Shown in pieces: positions 8,487-16,389 of a stretch of 64,000 nucleotides of DNA (the stretch's first letter is position 1; each line of letters starts with the position of its first letter). A model generated the notes under the pieces. The model was not told the origin of the DNA, ran no database searches, and saw only the letters and a program-made list of their open reading frames with translations. The translations under genes and the position numbers were made by a program. Location: assembly GCF_003991565.1 (NCBI RefSeq), contig NZ_CP032819.1:4588001-4652000 (forward strand), written 5' to 3'. The stretch is from Butyricimonas faecalis (lineage in GTDB: Bacteria > Bacteroidota > Bacteroidia > Bacteroidales > Marinifilaceae).

Positions 8487-9809
8487 ATGAGAATAGCTGT
8501 TGTTGGAACCGGTTATGTAGGACTTGTGTCCGGAACGTGTTTAGCGGAAACGGGAGTAACGGTAACCTGTGTAGATGTTAATAGTGCCAAGATTGAGTTG
8601 CTGAATAATGGGGGTATGCCTATTTATGAACCGGGGTTGGCAGAATTGGTCAGACGGAACCGGGAAGACGGACGGCTTTTTTTCACGACTTCATTGCAGG
8701 AGGCGTTGAGAGATGCGGATGCTGTTTTTATAGCTGTGGGAACTCCGCCTGATGAGGACGGAAGTGCCGACCTACACTATGTGCTGGATGTGGCTCGCGA
8801 AATCGGGGAGACCATACATGATTATATTGTCGTGGTGACAAAATCGACAGTACCCGTGGGAACCAATTACAAGGTAAAAGGTGTGATTCGGGCTGCATTG
8901 GAAAAACGAGGTGTAGAGGTGGCGTTTGACGTGGCTTCTAACCCGGAATTTTTGAAAGAGGGAGATGCGGTGAACGATTTCATTTCTCCGGACCGCGTGG
9001 TGATCGGGGTGGAAAGCGATCGTGCCCGTCGGGTTATGGAGCGTTTATATCATGCTTTTCTATTAAATAACACGCCGATTTATTTCATGGATATATTGTC
9101 GGCGGAAATGACTAAATACGCGGCGAACTCGATGTTGGCTACCCGTATTTCATTTATGAATGATATCGCTAATTTGTGCGAGATTGTCGGGGCTGACGTG
9201 GAAGCTGTGAAGAAAGGTATCGGTAGCGATTCGCGTATCGGGAAGAAGTTCCTGAATGCTGGGTGCGGTTACGGTGGATCCTGTTTCCCGAAGGATGTGA
9301 AAGCATTGATTCGTACGGGGGATGAGCATGGACATAGTCTGGAGTTACTGAAAGCGGTGGAACGGGTGAACGAGAATCAAAAAAGCGTTTTGTTCCGGAA
9401 GATCACTTCGCACTTCGGGACGGATTTGACGGGAAAACGTTTTGCCATGTGGGGTTTGTCGTTTAAACCGGGTACGGATGATTTGCGGGAGGCGCCATCC
9501 TTGGTGTTGGTTGATAAATTGCTAGAAGCTGGGGCCGTGGTGCGAGGATTTGATCCGGTAGCTATGGAGGAGTGTAAGAGACGGATAGGTGATCGTATCG
9601 AATACGCGGATAATATGTATGATGCGTTAACTGGTGCCGATGCCTTGATCGTGGTGACGGAATGGGCGGAATTCAAGATTCCCAAGTTTACTTTTATCGA
9701 AAAAGCGTTAAAGCATAAGATTATTTTTGACGGAAGAAATATATATAATCCGGAGCAAATGAAAGAGTTCGGTTACGTGTATTATGGCATTGGACGGAGA
9801 AAGAATTAG
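8487..9809 (+). CDS. ugd: UDP-glucose 6-dehydrogenase
   Basis: The 440-residue cytosolic enzyme oxidises UDP-glucose to UDP-glucuronate with two NAD+, supplying acidic sugars for surface polysaccharide. The N-terminus is a Rossmann nucleotide-binding site (MRIAVVGTGYVGLVSG). The catalytic cysteine is Cys266 in GGSCFPKD. A central helical dimerisation domain and a C-terminal UDP-binding Rossmann domain (FKPGTDDLREAPS) follow, and length is normal. The start is supported by AGAGAGATAAAATAAATA upstream. The epimerase at the other end of the window could use its product to make UDP-galacturonate. It is followed by a lipid kinase gene on the same strand after a 99-base gap containing the TCTAAAATC repeat. 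Confidence 0.95.
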   Translation: MRIAVVGTGYVGLVSGTCLAETGVTVTCVDVNSAKIELLNNGGMPIYEPGLAELVRRNREDGRLFFTTSLQEALRDADAVFIAVGTPPDEDGSADLHYVLDVAREIGETIHDYIVVVTKSTVPVGTNYKVKGVIRAALEKRGVEVAFDVASNPEFLKEGDAVNDFISPDRVVIGVESDRARRVMERLYHAFLLNNTPIYFMDILSAEMTKYAANSMLATRISFMNDIANLCEIVGADVEAVKKGIGSDSRIGKKFLNAGCGYGGSCFPKDVKALIRTGDEHGHSLELLKAVERVNENQKSVLFRKITSHFGTDLTGKRFAMWGLSFKPGTDDLREAPSLVLVDKLLEAGAVVRGFDPVAMEECKRRIGDRIEYADNMYDALTGADALIVVTEWAEFKIPKFTFIEKALKHKIIFDGRNIYNPEQMKEFGYVYYGIGRRKN

Positions 9810-9908
9810 CAATTGACAATTGAAAAATAGATTTATGGTTTGCGACAAAAAAGTGTCTGGTTTGTGCGTGGAAATCTAAAATCTAAAATCAATAAATCTA
9901 AAATTGAA

Positions 9909-10817
9909 ATGGTTCATTATCGAATATTGTTTATCGTGAATCCAATATCGGGATTCGGTTTGGGCTGGGAGATTCCTTACCGGATAAGGCGTATTGCGGC
10001 ATACAAACACATCGAGTACAATATACGTTTCACGGAATATGCCGGGCACGCGAAAGAGATTGTGGAGCAGGCCAAGCAGCAGAATTACACGCATATTATC
10101 GCGGCAGGTGGGGATGGTACGGTAAATGAAATCGGTACTGCCTTGATAAATACGGGAATTGCTTTCGGCGTGATTTCTTTGGGGAGCGGTAATGGCTTTG
10201 CCCGTCATTTGGGCTTTTCCCAGATGATGAATAAAGCGTTGAAACAGGTTTTGAAAAGCGAGACTACGAATATTGATGTCGTTGAAATTAATGGACATTA
10301 CTCGTTGAATGTGAGTGGTTTCGGGTTTGATGCTGAGGTGGCACACTTTTTTAGTACCATGAAGATCCGGGGTATATTTTCTTATATCTATTCAATTGTA
10401 CATATGTGGTTTCGTTATCCCGGCAAGCGTTACGTGTTCCATATAAACGGGAAAACATGGGAGGAGGATTGTTTTGTATTGAGTGTTGCCAACAGTTCCC
10501 AGTATGGGAATAATGCTTCGATTGCACCCAAAGCTTCGTTGCGGGACGGATTGGTTGATGTTTGTATTCTGAAGCGGCCTAAATATTATCAAATACCCCG
10601 TTTCCTTTATTGTTTTATGAACTCTAAGATCGCCCGGCTTCCTTATTTTAGCGAGATCCAATGCGAGGAGGCCATTTTGGAAGGAGACTTGAATAAGGCT
10701 CATATTGATGGTGATCCATATACTTTGGAGTCGCCGGTAAAGGTAAAAGTACTCCCTGGAGTGTTGAAAGTGATTGCTCCCAAATTGTCCAGGAAGAAAA
10801 AGAGTAGGACGGTTTGA
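9909..10817 (+). CDS. Diacylglycerol/lipid kinase, YegS/DgkB family
   Basis: From ATG at 9909 the protein has 302 residues; an upstream TTG frame (9840) runs through repeat-like AT-rich sequence and is unlikely. The DAGK catalytic domain is at the N-terminus: NPISG near residue 11, the ATP-binding GGDGTVNE near residue 65, and GSGNGFARHLGF near residue 95. A second beta-rich domain with VDVCILKRP follows. Family members phosphorylate diacylglycerol or related lipids with ATP at the cytoplasmic face of the membrane and recycle lipid from envelope synthesis. The exact substrate cannot be read from the sequence. It ends just before the convergent Lrp-type regulator. Confidence 0.88.
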   Translation: MVHYRILFIVNPISGFGLGWEIPYRIRRIAAYKHIEYNIRFTEYAGHAKEIVEQAKQQNYTHIIAAGGDGTVNEIGTALINTGIAFGVISLGSGNGFARHLGFSQMMNKALKQVLKSETTNIDVVEINGHYSLNVSGFGFDAEVAHFFSTMKIRGIFSYIYSIVHMWFRYPGKRYVFHINGKTWEEDCFVLSVANSSQYGNNASIAPKASLRDGLVDVCILKRPKYYQIPRFLYCFMNSKIARLPYFSEIQCEEAILEGDLNKAHIDGDPYTLESPVKVKVLPGVLKVIAPKLSRKKKSRTV

Positions 10818-10829
10818 TCTTATCTACAA

Positions 10830-11306
10830 TTATTTATCCTGTGAGGATAGGGCTATCTGTTTCTCGATAAGTTGATCGAGGGAGATGAATGTTTCGGTTT
10901 TAGCGATACCGGGGATGTTCTGTAACGTGTTGATTAGAATATCCATTAGGTGTTGGTGGTCGTTGCATCTTAATTTAATCAAGAAGGTAAAACCGCCCGT
11001 GATAAAGTGACATTCTGTAACTTCTGGGATGCTTTCAATTTCTTTCACGACAGTCTTGTAGGTGTGGGCATGGTCAAGGATGACACCGATGAAAGCACAT
11101 ACACCGAAACCAAGTGCATCGGGTTTCACGATAAAACGTGAACCTTCAATAATACCGGAGTCTTCCATTTTTTTCACGCGTTGATGTATGGCAGCTCCGG
11201 ATATGCCACATTCCCGGGCTATTTCCAAGAATGGGACTCTCGCATTTTTTACAAGGTGAGACAAGATCTTACGATCGATGTCATCGATTTGATATTTTAT
11301 ACTCAT
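10830..11306 (-). CDS. Lrp/AsnC family transcriptional regulator
   Basis: The 158-residue protein has an N-terminal winged helix-turn-helix (DRKILSHLVKNARVPFLEIARECGISGAAIHQRVKKME, residues about 10-47) and a C-terminal RAM ligand-binding domain (residues about 65-145). These proteins form octamers or dimers that respond to amino acids and control amino-acid metabolism or transport. It is convergent with the lipid kinase gene (12-base gap) and lies 11 bases after the TetR-like gene on the same strand, so the two regulators may be co-transcribed. The effector and targets cannot be inferred. Confidence 0.92.
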   Translation of the reverse strand: MSIKYQIDDIDRKILSHLVKNARVPFLEIARECGISGAAIHQRVKKMEDSGIIEGSRFIVKPDALGFGVCAFIGVILDHAHTYKTVVKEIESIPEVTECHFITGGFTFLIKLRCNDHQHLMDILINTLQNIPGIAKTETFISLDQLIEKQIALSSQDK

Positions 11307-11317
11307 TGTTCTCTTTT

Positions 11318-11941
11318 TTACCTGTTAAAACTTAGCACGCTATACAGTTGTTTGCGTTGTTTGTAGTATTGCCATCCGTCTTCGTTCGTGATCGTTTTGA
11401 TTACCCCATCGATCAGATTGTTGAAAATGGTAGCGAAATCAAAAACTTCGGGAGGATAAATCTCTTGATTGTGAATATCATTTAGTTTGGCAATATACAT
11501 GCGGGCAACCATTTCGCTTGATACGTCGTTTTTGTACATGCCTTGTTGCATCCCTTTCTCGATATTAATTTTAATCTTCTCGTAGATAAAATCGGAACGT
11601 TCCTGCTTGTGCTGTTCGAAGAGAGCCGGAAATGCTTTGGCTAATTTGTAACTGACGGAAGGAGACACGTTAAAAAAGCGCTCGTGAATTTCATTCCCAA
11701 CCAATAGTAAAATGTCAATCGCATTCCATCCATCGAAATCATATTCTTTGAATATCTCTTCAAAAGCGGTACGTTCTTGCTCGAAGATACTCTTCGCGAT
11801 ATCTTCCATGTCTGAGAAATTCTCGTTAATCTCCTCCAGAGAAGTTCCCATTTTTTTCAATTTATCGTCCGATAATTCGGTCCCGTAACGATAAACATAG
11901 TTCCTCAGTTTTTCTGTCAACTGGCACTTTTTCTCAGTCAT
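11318..11941 (-). CDS. Degenerate TetR-like regulator
   Basis: The 207-residue protein is all-helical. The N-terminal 60 residues (LRNYVYRYGTELSD, TSLEEINENFSD, IFEQERTAFEEIF) follow the spacing of the TetR helix-turn-helix domain but without its strongest consensus residues. The remainder resembles the helical ligand-binding and dimerisation part of TetR/AcrR proteins, with conserved EMVARMYIAKLN and a hydrophobic C-terminal helix. It probably acts as a repressor of unknown targets. It sits upstream of the Lrp-type gene on the same strand and divergent from the PafA-like gene. Family assignment is from fold pattern, so it is moderate. Confidence 0.6.
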   Translation of the reverse strand: MTEKKCQLTEKLRNYVYRYGTELSDDKLKKMGTSLEEINENFSDMEDIAKSIFEQERTAFEEIFKEYDFDGWNAIDILLLVGNEIHERFFNVSPSVSYKLAKAFPALFEQHKQERSDFIYEKIKINIEKGMQQGMYKNDVSSEMVARMYIAKLNDIHNQEIYPPEVFDFATIFNNLIDGVIKTITNEDGWQYYKQRKQLYSVLSFNR

Positions 11942-12010
11942 AATGGATATGGTTATTATAATTTCTTGCCGTAAAGATACGAAACAATTAAGAATTGGAA
12001 GAATTATAAG

Positions 12011-12040
12011 TTGTAAATTATCATATTCTGATTATTTTTG
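12011..12040 (+). promoter_or_regulatory. Promoter of PafA-like gene
   Basis: TTG at 12011-12013 is separated by 19 bases from TATTTTTG at 12033-12040, matching the Bacteroidota -33/-7 consensus. The start codon is 49 bases further on. Confidence 0.6.
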
Positions 12041-12088
12041 TGTCCATACTGAGGATTTGAAACTTGGGATTGGAGATACTAATTTATA

Positions 12089-13669
12089 ATGGAAACGATC
12101 GTGAAAAAGTTATTGTTATTGGCAAGTGTATTGACGTGGGCATCAGGTATTTTCGCGGAAGAAAAACCAAAGTTGGTGGTGGGAGTGGTGATCAGTCATT
12201 TTTATCCGGAATGGATGGATATGTATGGTAATGAATTGTCAGAGAATGGTTTGAAACGAATTATGAAGCAGGGGGTCCAGGTGAATGCGAATTATAATTA
12301 TTTTTACACGCAAACCGGGGTGGATCATGCATCAATATACACGGGTATGTTACCCACGGAACACGGAATCGTGTCGAGAGCGTGGTACGATCGTTTGCGA
12401 CGGAAACGTCAGTATGCTACCCAGTCTGATCGTTATACGGAGATCGGTGATCAACAGGCAGATAGTATAAAGAGTTTGTCCCCCGATTATTTACAAACCA
12501 TGAGTTTGGGAAGTGTTATGAAATGGAATAATTCCATGTCCCGGGTGTTCAGTATTGCCATGAATGGCGATGAAGCCGTTCTGAGTGGCGGGAGTAGTGC
12601 CGATATGGCCATCTGGTTTAGCGAGAAAACGGGAAAATGGGTTTCCTCTTCTTATTACCGGTCGGAATTGCCCGAATGGTTGAGAATGTATAATACGTGG
12701 GTGGAGAGTGATCATTTCGTGAATAAGGGATGGATGATGTTGTCAGACGAGGATAAGTCGGCTGCCCGTATTCGCCTGACAAATCATTTTTATTACGATA
12801 TCGCCCGGGCGAAAAAGGAATATAATACTTACCGGGTTTTGAAAGCCACGCCTTACGCGAATACGCTGGTGCGGGTATTGGCTGAAAAATTGATTGACGA
12901 GGAAAGGTTGGGTGTGGATAATGATCCGGATTTGCTGGCGTTGAATTTTTCCTGTTTGGACTATATGTCCCGGGATTTCACGATAGATTCGAGCGAGGAG
13001 AAGGATATGTTGATCCGTTTGGATATGGATATCGCGGCTTTGGTGAGTAAATTGGATGCCCGGGTCGGGAAAGGGAACTACACGCTGTTCGTGACTTTTT
13101 CCGAGATGCGGGAATTGATGCCGGAAGATTTGCGGAAGATTAAAGTGAATTCGGATTATTTCAGTATATTTAAGGCTGTAGCTTTGTTGAAGTCTTACTT
13201 GGGATTGGTTTACGGGCCGGGAGACTGGATTGTCGATTATGATCAGGGACAAATTTATTTGAACCGGGAATTGATAGAGCAGAAGAAGATTAATTTGAAA
13301 GAGATGCAGGATAAAGTGGCCGATTTTATGATCGAGTTCGAGGGGATGGCTAAAGTCATGACTGCCTATTCACTGACGCATACTTCTTTCCCGGAGGGGA
13401 TAAATCGGTTGGTTCAGAATTCCTTCTCGCATAAGCGTGGCGGGGATGTCTTTTTTTGTATTCACCCGACTTGGGTGTCGGAATTGAAAGAGTTGGAAGA
13501 TACTTATTTCCGGCATACCAAACGTCCTGTTGTCCCCTTATATCTATATGGTGCGGGGGTGAAGGCGGATTTGAAAGAGAATTGCATGATGTCAGATTTA
13601 TTGCCTACCTTGTGTAAGATTTTAGGAATAAATGTTCCTTATACGGCACATGGGAAGGCGATGTTTTAG
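12089..13669 (+). CDS. PafA-like alkaline phosphatase family protein, metal ligands missing
   Basis: The 526-residue protein has a signal peptide (cleavage after about Ala23, WASGIFA) and should be periplasmic. The fold is that of PafA-type phosphatases/phosphodiesterases: the nucleophile region TQTGVDHASIYTG and TEHGIV are kept. The positions that normally bind the two zinc ions are not. The first VDQ motif is I35-S36-H37, the DxxGH motif is D291-Y-M-S-R, the ADHG motif is T336-F-S-E-M, and the late HG motif is also altered. It may therefore be a pseudoenzyme with a structural or regulatory role, or bind metal differently. Its stop codon overlaps that of the convergent gldE. It has its own promoter at 12011-12040. 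Confidence 0.8.
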   Translation: METIVKKLLLLASVLTWASGIFAEEKPKLVVGVVISHFYPEWMDMYGNELSENGLKRIMKQGVQVNANYNYFYTQTGVDHASIYTGMLPTEHGIVSRAWYDRLRRKRQYATQSDRYTEIGDQQADSIKSLSPDYLQTMSLGSVMKWNNSMSRVFSIAMNGDEAVLSGGSSADMAIWFSEKTGKWVSSSYYRSELPEWLRMYNTWVESDHFVNKGWMMLSDEDKSAARIRLTNHFYYDIARAKKEYNTYRVLKATPYANTLVRVLAEKLIDEERLGVDNDPDLLALNFSCLDYMSRDFTIDSSEEKDMLIRLDMDIAALVSKLDARVGKGNYTLFVTFSEMRELMPEDLRKIKVNSDYFSIFKAVALLKSYLGLVYGPGDWIVDYDQGQIYLNRELIEQKKINLKEMQDKVADFMIEFEGMAKVMTAYSLTHTSFPEGINRLVQNSFSHKRGGDVFFCIHPTWVSELKELEDTYFRHTKRPVVPLYLYGAGVKADLKENCMMSDLLPTLCKILGINVPYTAHGKAMF

Positions 13670-14988
13670 TTTTGTGTTTTTGCTTCCAAGTTTTCAATTT
13701 TTTTGTACTGAATCTTTTTGATTCGCCGGTTGTCGACTTCGAGCACCTTGAATTGGTGTTCCTTGTAAGTAATCACTTCATCCTTGTGGGGAAGTTCTCC
13801 CTTGATTTCTAAGATCAATCCGGCTAAAGTGTCGGCATCCCCTTCCACTTCTTGGAAAGAATCTTCTTCGATGTCCGTGATTTTGTAAAAGTCGTTCAAC
13901 AGTGTGGAGGCCTCGAAAATGTATGCTCCATTTTTGTCCCGTGTGTACACGATTTCTTGTTCGTCGTATTCATCATTGATGTCGCCCACGATCTCCTCGA
14001 TAATATCTTCCATCGTGACAATACCGGTTGTTCCCCCGTACTCATCAACAACGATTGCCAAATGAACTTTTTTCGTTTGGAATTCTTCCAGCAAGTCATT
14101 GATTTTTTTGGTTTCCGGAACAAAATAAGCCGGACGAATTAAGGTCTGCCAGTGAAAGTCTTCTTTTTCATCCAGATGTTGTAATAAATCTTTCACGTAG
14201 AGAATTCCCGTGATGTTATCTAGGTTTTCCTCGTACACGGGCATACGCGAGTAGCCGTGTTCCGTGATGATCTCTTTCACTTGCTGGTAGCTTGAACTCC
14301 CGTCAATGGCGATCACGTTGATACGGGGACGGATGATGTCGACCGCATCAATATTACCGAAACGGACGATGCCTTCCAGAATGTCTTTTTCTTCGTTAAT
14401 AGCCGTGTCCTTGGTTAATTCCAAGGCTTTGGATAGTTGGTCGATGGATAAATTGTCCTTTTTATCCATGCGTTTGCTGATGATAGAGGTGGAACCGATC
14501 AGTAATGCGGATAATGGACGAAACAGGCGAGACAGGAAGGTTAATGGACCTGCCATGAAGATCACCATGTTCAGTTGGGAGCGATTAGCGTATAATTTAG
14601 GAATGATTTCTCCAGCCAGCAAGATCACGAAAGTGACCACGATTACTTGGATAATAAAACCTAGCGTGGGATAGGCCGAGAAATCAAATAATGAATTTAC
14701 CAGATAAGTGGACAACACGACAATGGCTACGTTTACGAAATTGTTGGATATTAGAATCGTGGCGAGTAGCCGATTGGGTTTTTGTTGCAAGTTGCGAGCT
14801 TTCTCATACCCGTTGTCTTCCAAGTATTTCAATTGCGAGGGAGAAAGTGAGAAGTAGGCAACCTCTGAAGCGGAAATTAATGCCGAGCATAATAATAAAA
14901 GTAATAGAATAATGACGAAAATTAAATCGATGAAGGTGAATGTACCTGTAAAAATCTGCCCGGTAAGGGGAATATAATCTGTGTCCAA
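13666..14988 (-). CDS. gldE: GldE-type CNNM/CBS membrane protein
   Basis: The 440-residue inner-membrane protein has an N-terminal CNNM domain with four hydrophobic segments (first at about residues 19-41; LISASEVAYFSLSPSQL), two CBS domains (about 215-335, including MPVYEENLDNITGILYVKDLL and VVDEYGGTTGIVTMEDIIEEIVGD) and a C-terminal CorC/HlyC domain. In Bacteroidota this orthologue is called GldE because it is clustered with gliding genes; it is also widespread in non-gliding gut species, where a divalent-cation transport or envelope role is more likely. It lies downstream of ssb, the usual Bacteroidota order, but the normal gldD gene does not follow. Its last codon overlaps the convergent PafA-like gene. 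Confidence 0.85.
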   Translation of the reverse strand: MDTDYIPLTGQIFTGTFTFIDLIFVIILLLLLLCSALISASEVAYFSLSPSQLKYLEDNGYEKARNLQQKPNRLLATILISNNFVNVAIVVLSTYLVNSLFDFSAYPTLGFIIQVIVVTFVILLAGEIIPKLYANRSQLNMVIFMAGPLTFLSRLFRPLSALLIGSTSIISKRMDKKDNLSIDQLSKALELTKDTAINEEKDILEGIVRFGNIDAVDIIRPRINVIAIDGSSSYQQVKEIITEHGYSRMPVYEENLDNITGILYVKDLLQHLDEKEDFHWQTLIRPAYFVPETKKINDLLEEFQTKKVHLAIVVDEYGGTTGIVTMEDIIEEIVGDINDEYDEQEIVYTRDKNGAYIFEASTLLNDFYKITDIEEDSFQEVEGDADTLAGLILEIKGELPHKDEVITYKEHQFKVLEVDNRRIKKIQYKKIENLEAKTQN

Positions 14989-15034
14989 AATTTGTATAAT
15001 TGGTTAAACTTAAATATCGCCGAAAGATACATAT

Positions 15035-15083
15035 AAAAACTAAAAGATAAAAGATAAAAGGTAAAAACTAAAAGATAAAAGAT
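15035..15083. repeat. Short AT-rich direct repeats between ssb and gldE
   Basis: AAAAACTAAAAGATAAAAG occurs at 15035-15053 and again at 15063-15081, with a partial AGATAAAAGG between. This belongs to the AT-rich simple-repeat class that fills many short intergenic gaps in the window. Confidence 0.6.
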
Positions 15084-15159
15084 TTCAAACGAATGGATCC
15101 GGCTTTCAACAATTAGTTTCTGTCTTTTATTTTTTATCTTATAACTTTTATCTCTTCGT

Positions 15160-15573
15160 TTAGAACGGGAGATCGTCACTGTCGTCACTACCGCTTAAAT
15201 CGGGAGCTTGTGGCATGTGAGTGTCTTGAGGTTTCTCCCCGTTATCTTGTTTGCGGGATAGCATTTGGAGGTTATCCCCGTAAATCTCGGTCGTGTATCT
15301 TTTCACTCCGTTCTGATCGTCCCAAGAACGAGTTCTGATGCGTCCCTCGATGTAAAGCATCATTCCTTTACGAACGTATTTTTCGGCTATCTGAGCCAGA
15401 TTGCGCCAGAGAACGATATTGTGCCATTCCGTTTGAGTGACACGTTCTCCATTTTTATTGTTGTACACTTCCGACGTGGCAAGGCTGAACCTTGCAATGG
15501 CAATACCTCCTTCGAGATATTTTACGTCCGGGTCGGCCCCGACATTACCGATAAGAATAACTTTGTTTACCAT
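15160..15573 (-). CDS. ssb: Single-stranded DNA-binding protein
   Basis: The 137-residue protein has an OB-fold at residues 1-105 (MVNKVILIGNVGADPDVKYLE; RVTQTEWHNIVLWRNLAQIAEKYVRKGMMLYIEGRIRTRSW) and a short disordered linker that ends in the acidic tip DDLPF. That tip is the docking peptide for replication and repair proteins, so this is the main functional SSB. It coats single-stranded DNA during replication, repair and recombination. It is the first gene of the ssb-gldE pair; in many Bacteroidota mutY lies immediately upstream, but here the 344 bases to the divergent HU gene contain no mutY. Confidence 0.96.
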   Translation of the reverse strand: MVNKVILIGNVGADPDVKYLEGGIAIARFSLATSEVYNNKNGERVTQTEWHNIVLWRNLAQIAEKYVRKGMMLYIEGRIRTRSWDDQNGVKRYTTEIYGDNLQMLSRKQDNGEKPQDTHMPQAPDLSGSDDSDDLPF

Positions 15574-15852
15574 GTATATATGTATGGATTAAAATTTGTC
15601 ACAAAGTACGGAATAATTTTGGAGAAAAAAAATAATCCTCATATCATCTTGTTACGATTCGTGATTTATTTTTGCTTGCGGAAGCAAGTGATAACTTTAT
15701 TGTTGTCAGTTTAAATGAGGGAGCAGTCAAGGTAAAGATTTGTTGAAAAAAGTGGCGTGGGGTATGTGTCCTATGTTGACAATTAAATATATAGAACGCA
15801 AAAAATATTGACAAAAATGCGGTAGTTTGTTTCATTGTTTGTGGAAAAGATA

Positions 15853-15860
15853 TATATTTG
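15853..15860 (+). promoter_or_regulatory. -7 element of HU gene
   Basis: TATATTTG matches TAnnTTTG and lies 57 bases before the HU start codon. No -33 element with ideal spacing is visible. Bases 15574-15850 upstream contain no gene. Confidence 0.5.
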
Positions 15861-15917
15861 CAGTCTGAAATCTAGAAGAAACGAAATATAATATTGAATA
15901 TTAAATACTTAAAGAAA

Positions 15918-16202
15918 ATGACAAAGGCGGACATCGTGAATGAAATTTCAAGAACCACTGGTATCGAGAAAGCTGCGGTACAAACTACAGTTGAGGCTTT
16001 TATGGAAGCAATCAAAGGTTCTGTTATTGATGGAAAAAATGTATATTTAAGAGGTTTTGGAAGTTTTGTTGTAAAAAAGAGAGCTGAGAAAACCGCTCGT
16101 AATATTTCTAAAAATGTAACGATCAAGATTCCTGAACACTTTATTCCTTCGTTCAAGCCTTCGAAGAGTTTCGTTAACCAGGTTAAAGATCAAGTAAAAT
16201 AA
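15918..16202 (+). CDS. hup: HU family DNA-binding protein
   Basis: From ATG at 15918 the protein has 94 residues (MTKADIVNEISRTTGIEKAAVQ). It has the HU/IHF fold: two N-terminal helices, then the beta arms around GFGSFVVKKRAEKTARN, where a typical HU arm has RNPxTG; here the tip is ARNISKNVTIKIPEHFIPSFKPS. HU bends and compacts DNA in the nucleoid and assists replication and recombination. An in-frame TTG at 15894 would add eight residues but lacks support from the family alignment. It is followed after 15 bases by a 29-residue basic protein gene, which may share its transcript. Confidence 0.93.
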   Translation: MTKADIVNEISRTTGIEKAAVQTTVEAFMEAIKGSVIDGKNVYLRGFGSFVVKKRAEKTARNISKNVTIKIPEHFIPSFKPSKSFVNQVKDQVK

Positions 16203-16217
16203 GAAAGGAGTGAAATT

Positions 16218-16307
16218 ATGCCAAGCGGAAAGAAAAGAAAGAGACATAAGATGGCCACTCACAAACGGAAAAAGAGACTGAGAAAGAACAGACACAAGAA
16301 GAAGTAG
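16218..16307 (+). CDS. 29-residue AURKAIP1/COX24-type basic protein
   Basis: ATG at 16218, eight bases after AAAGGAG, starts a 29-codon frame ending TAG at 16305-16307. The product is almost entirely Lys, Arg and His (begins MPSGKKRKRHKMATHKRKKR). It matches my memory of the tiny Bacteroidota proteins annotated as AURKAIP1/COX24 domain proteins, which resemble the mitochondrial small-subunit protein mS38. A ribosome-associated role is therefore likely, though not proven. Its place between HU and RNase G and the good ribosome binding site support a real gene. Confidence 0.8.
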   Translation: MPSGKKRKRHKMATHKRKKRLRKNRHKKK

Positions 16308-16331
16308 TCATCGTTTGTGAGTTAGAGAGTA

Positions 16332-16360
16332 TAAACCTAAGGGCTATGCCTTTAGGTTTA
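16332..16360 (+). terminator. Terminator after HU-basic protein unit
   Basis: TAAACCTAAGG (16332-16342) pairs with CCTTTAGGTTTA (16349-16360) and is followed by TTTTG. It separates the HU/small-protein transcript from RNase G, whose start codon is only 30 bases further on, so some read-through is likely. Confidence 0.65.
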
Positions 16361-16389
16361 TTTTGATTAATACATTAATAGATCAGGTA

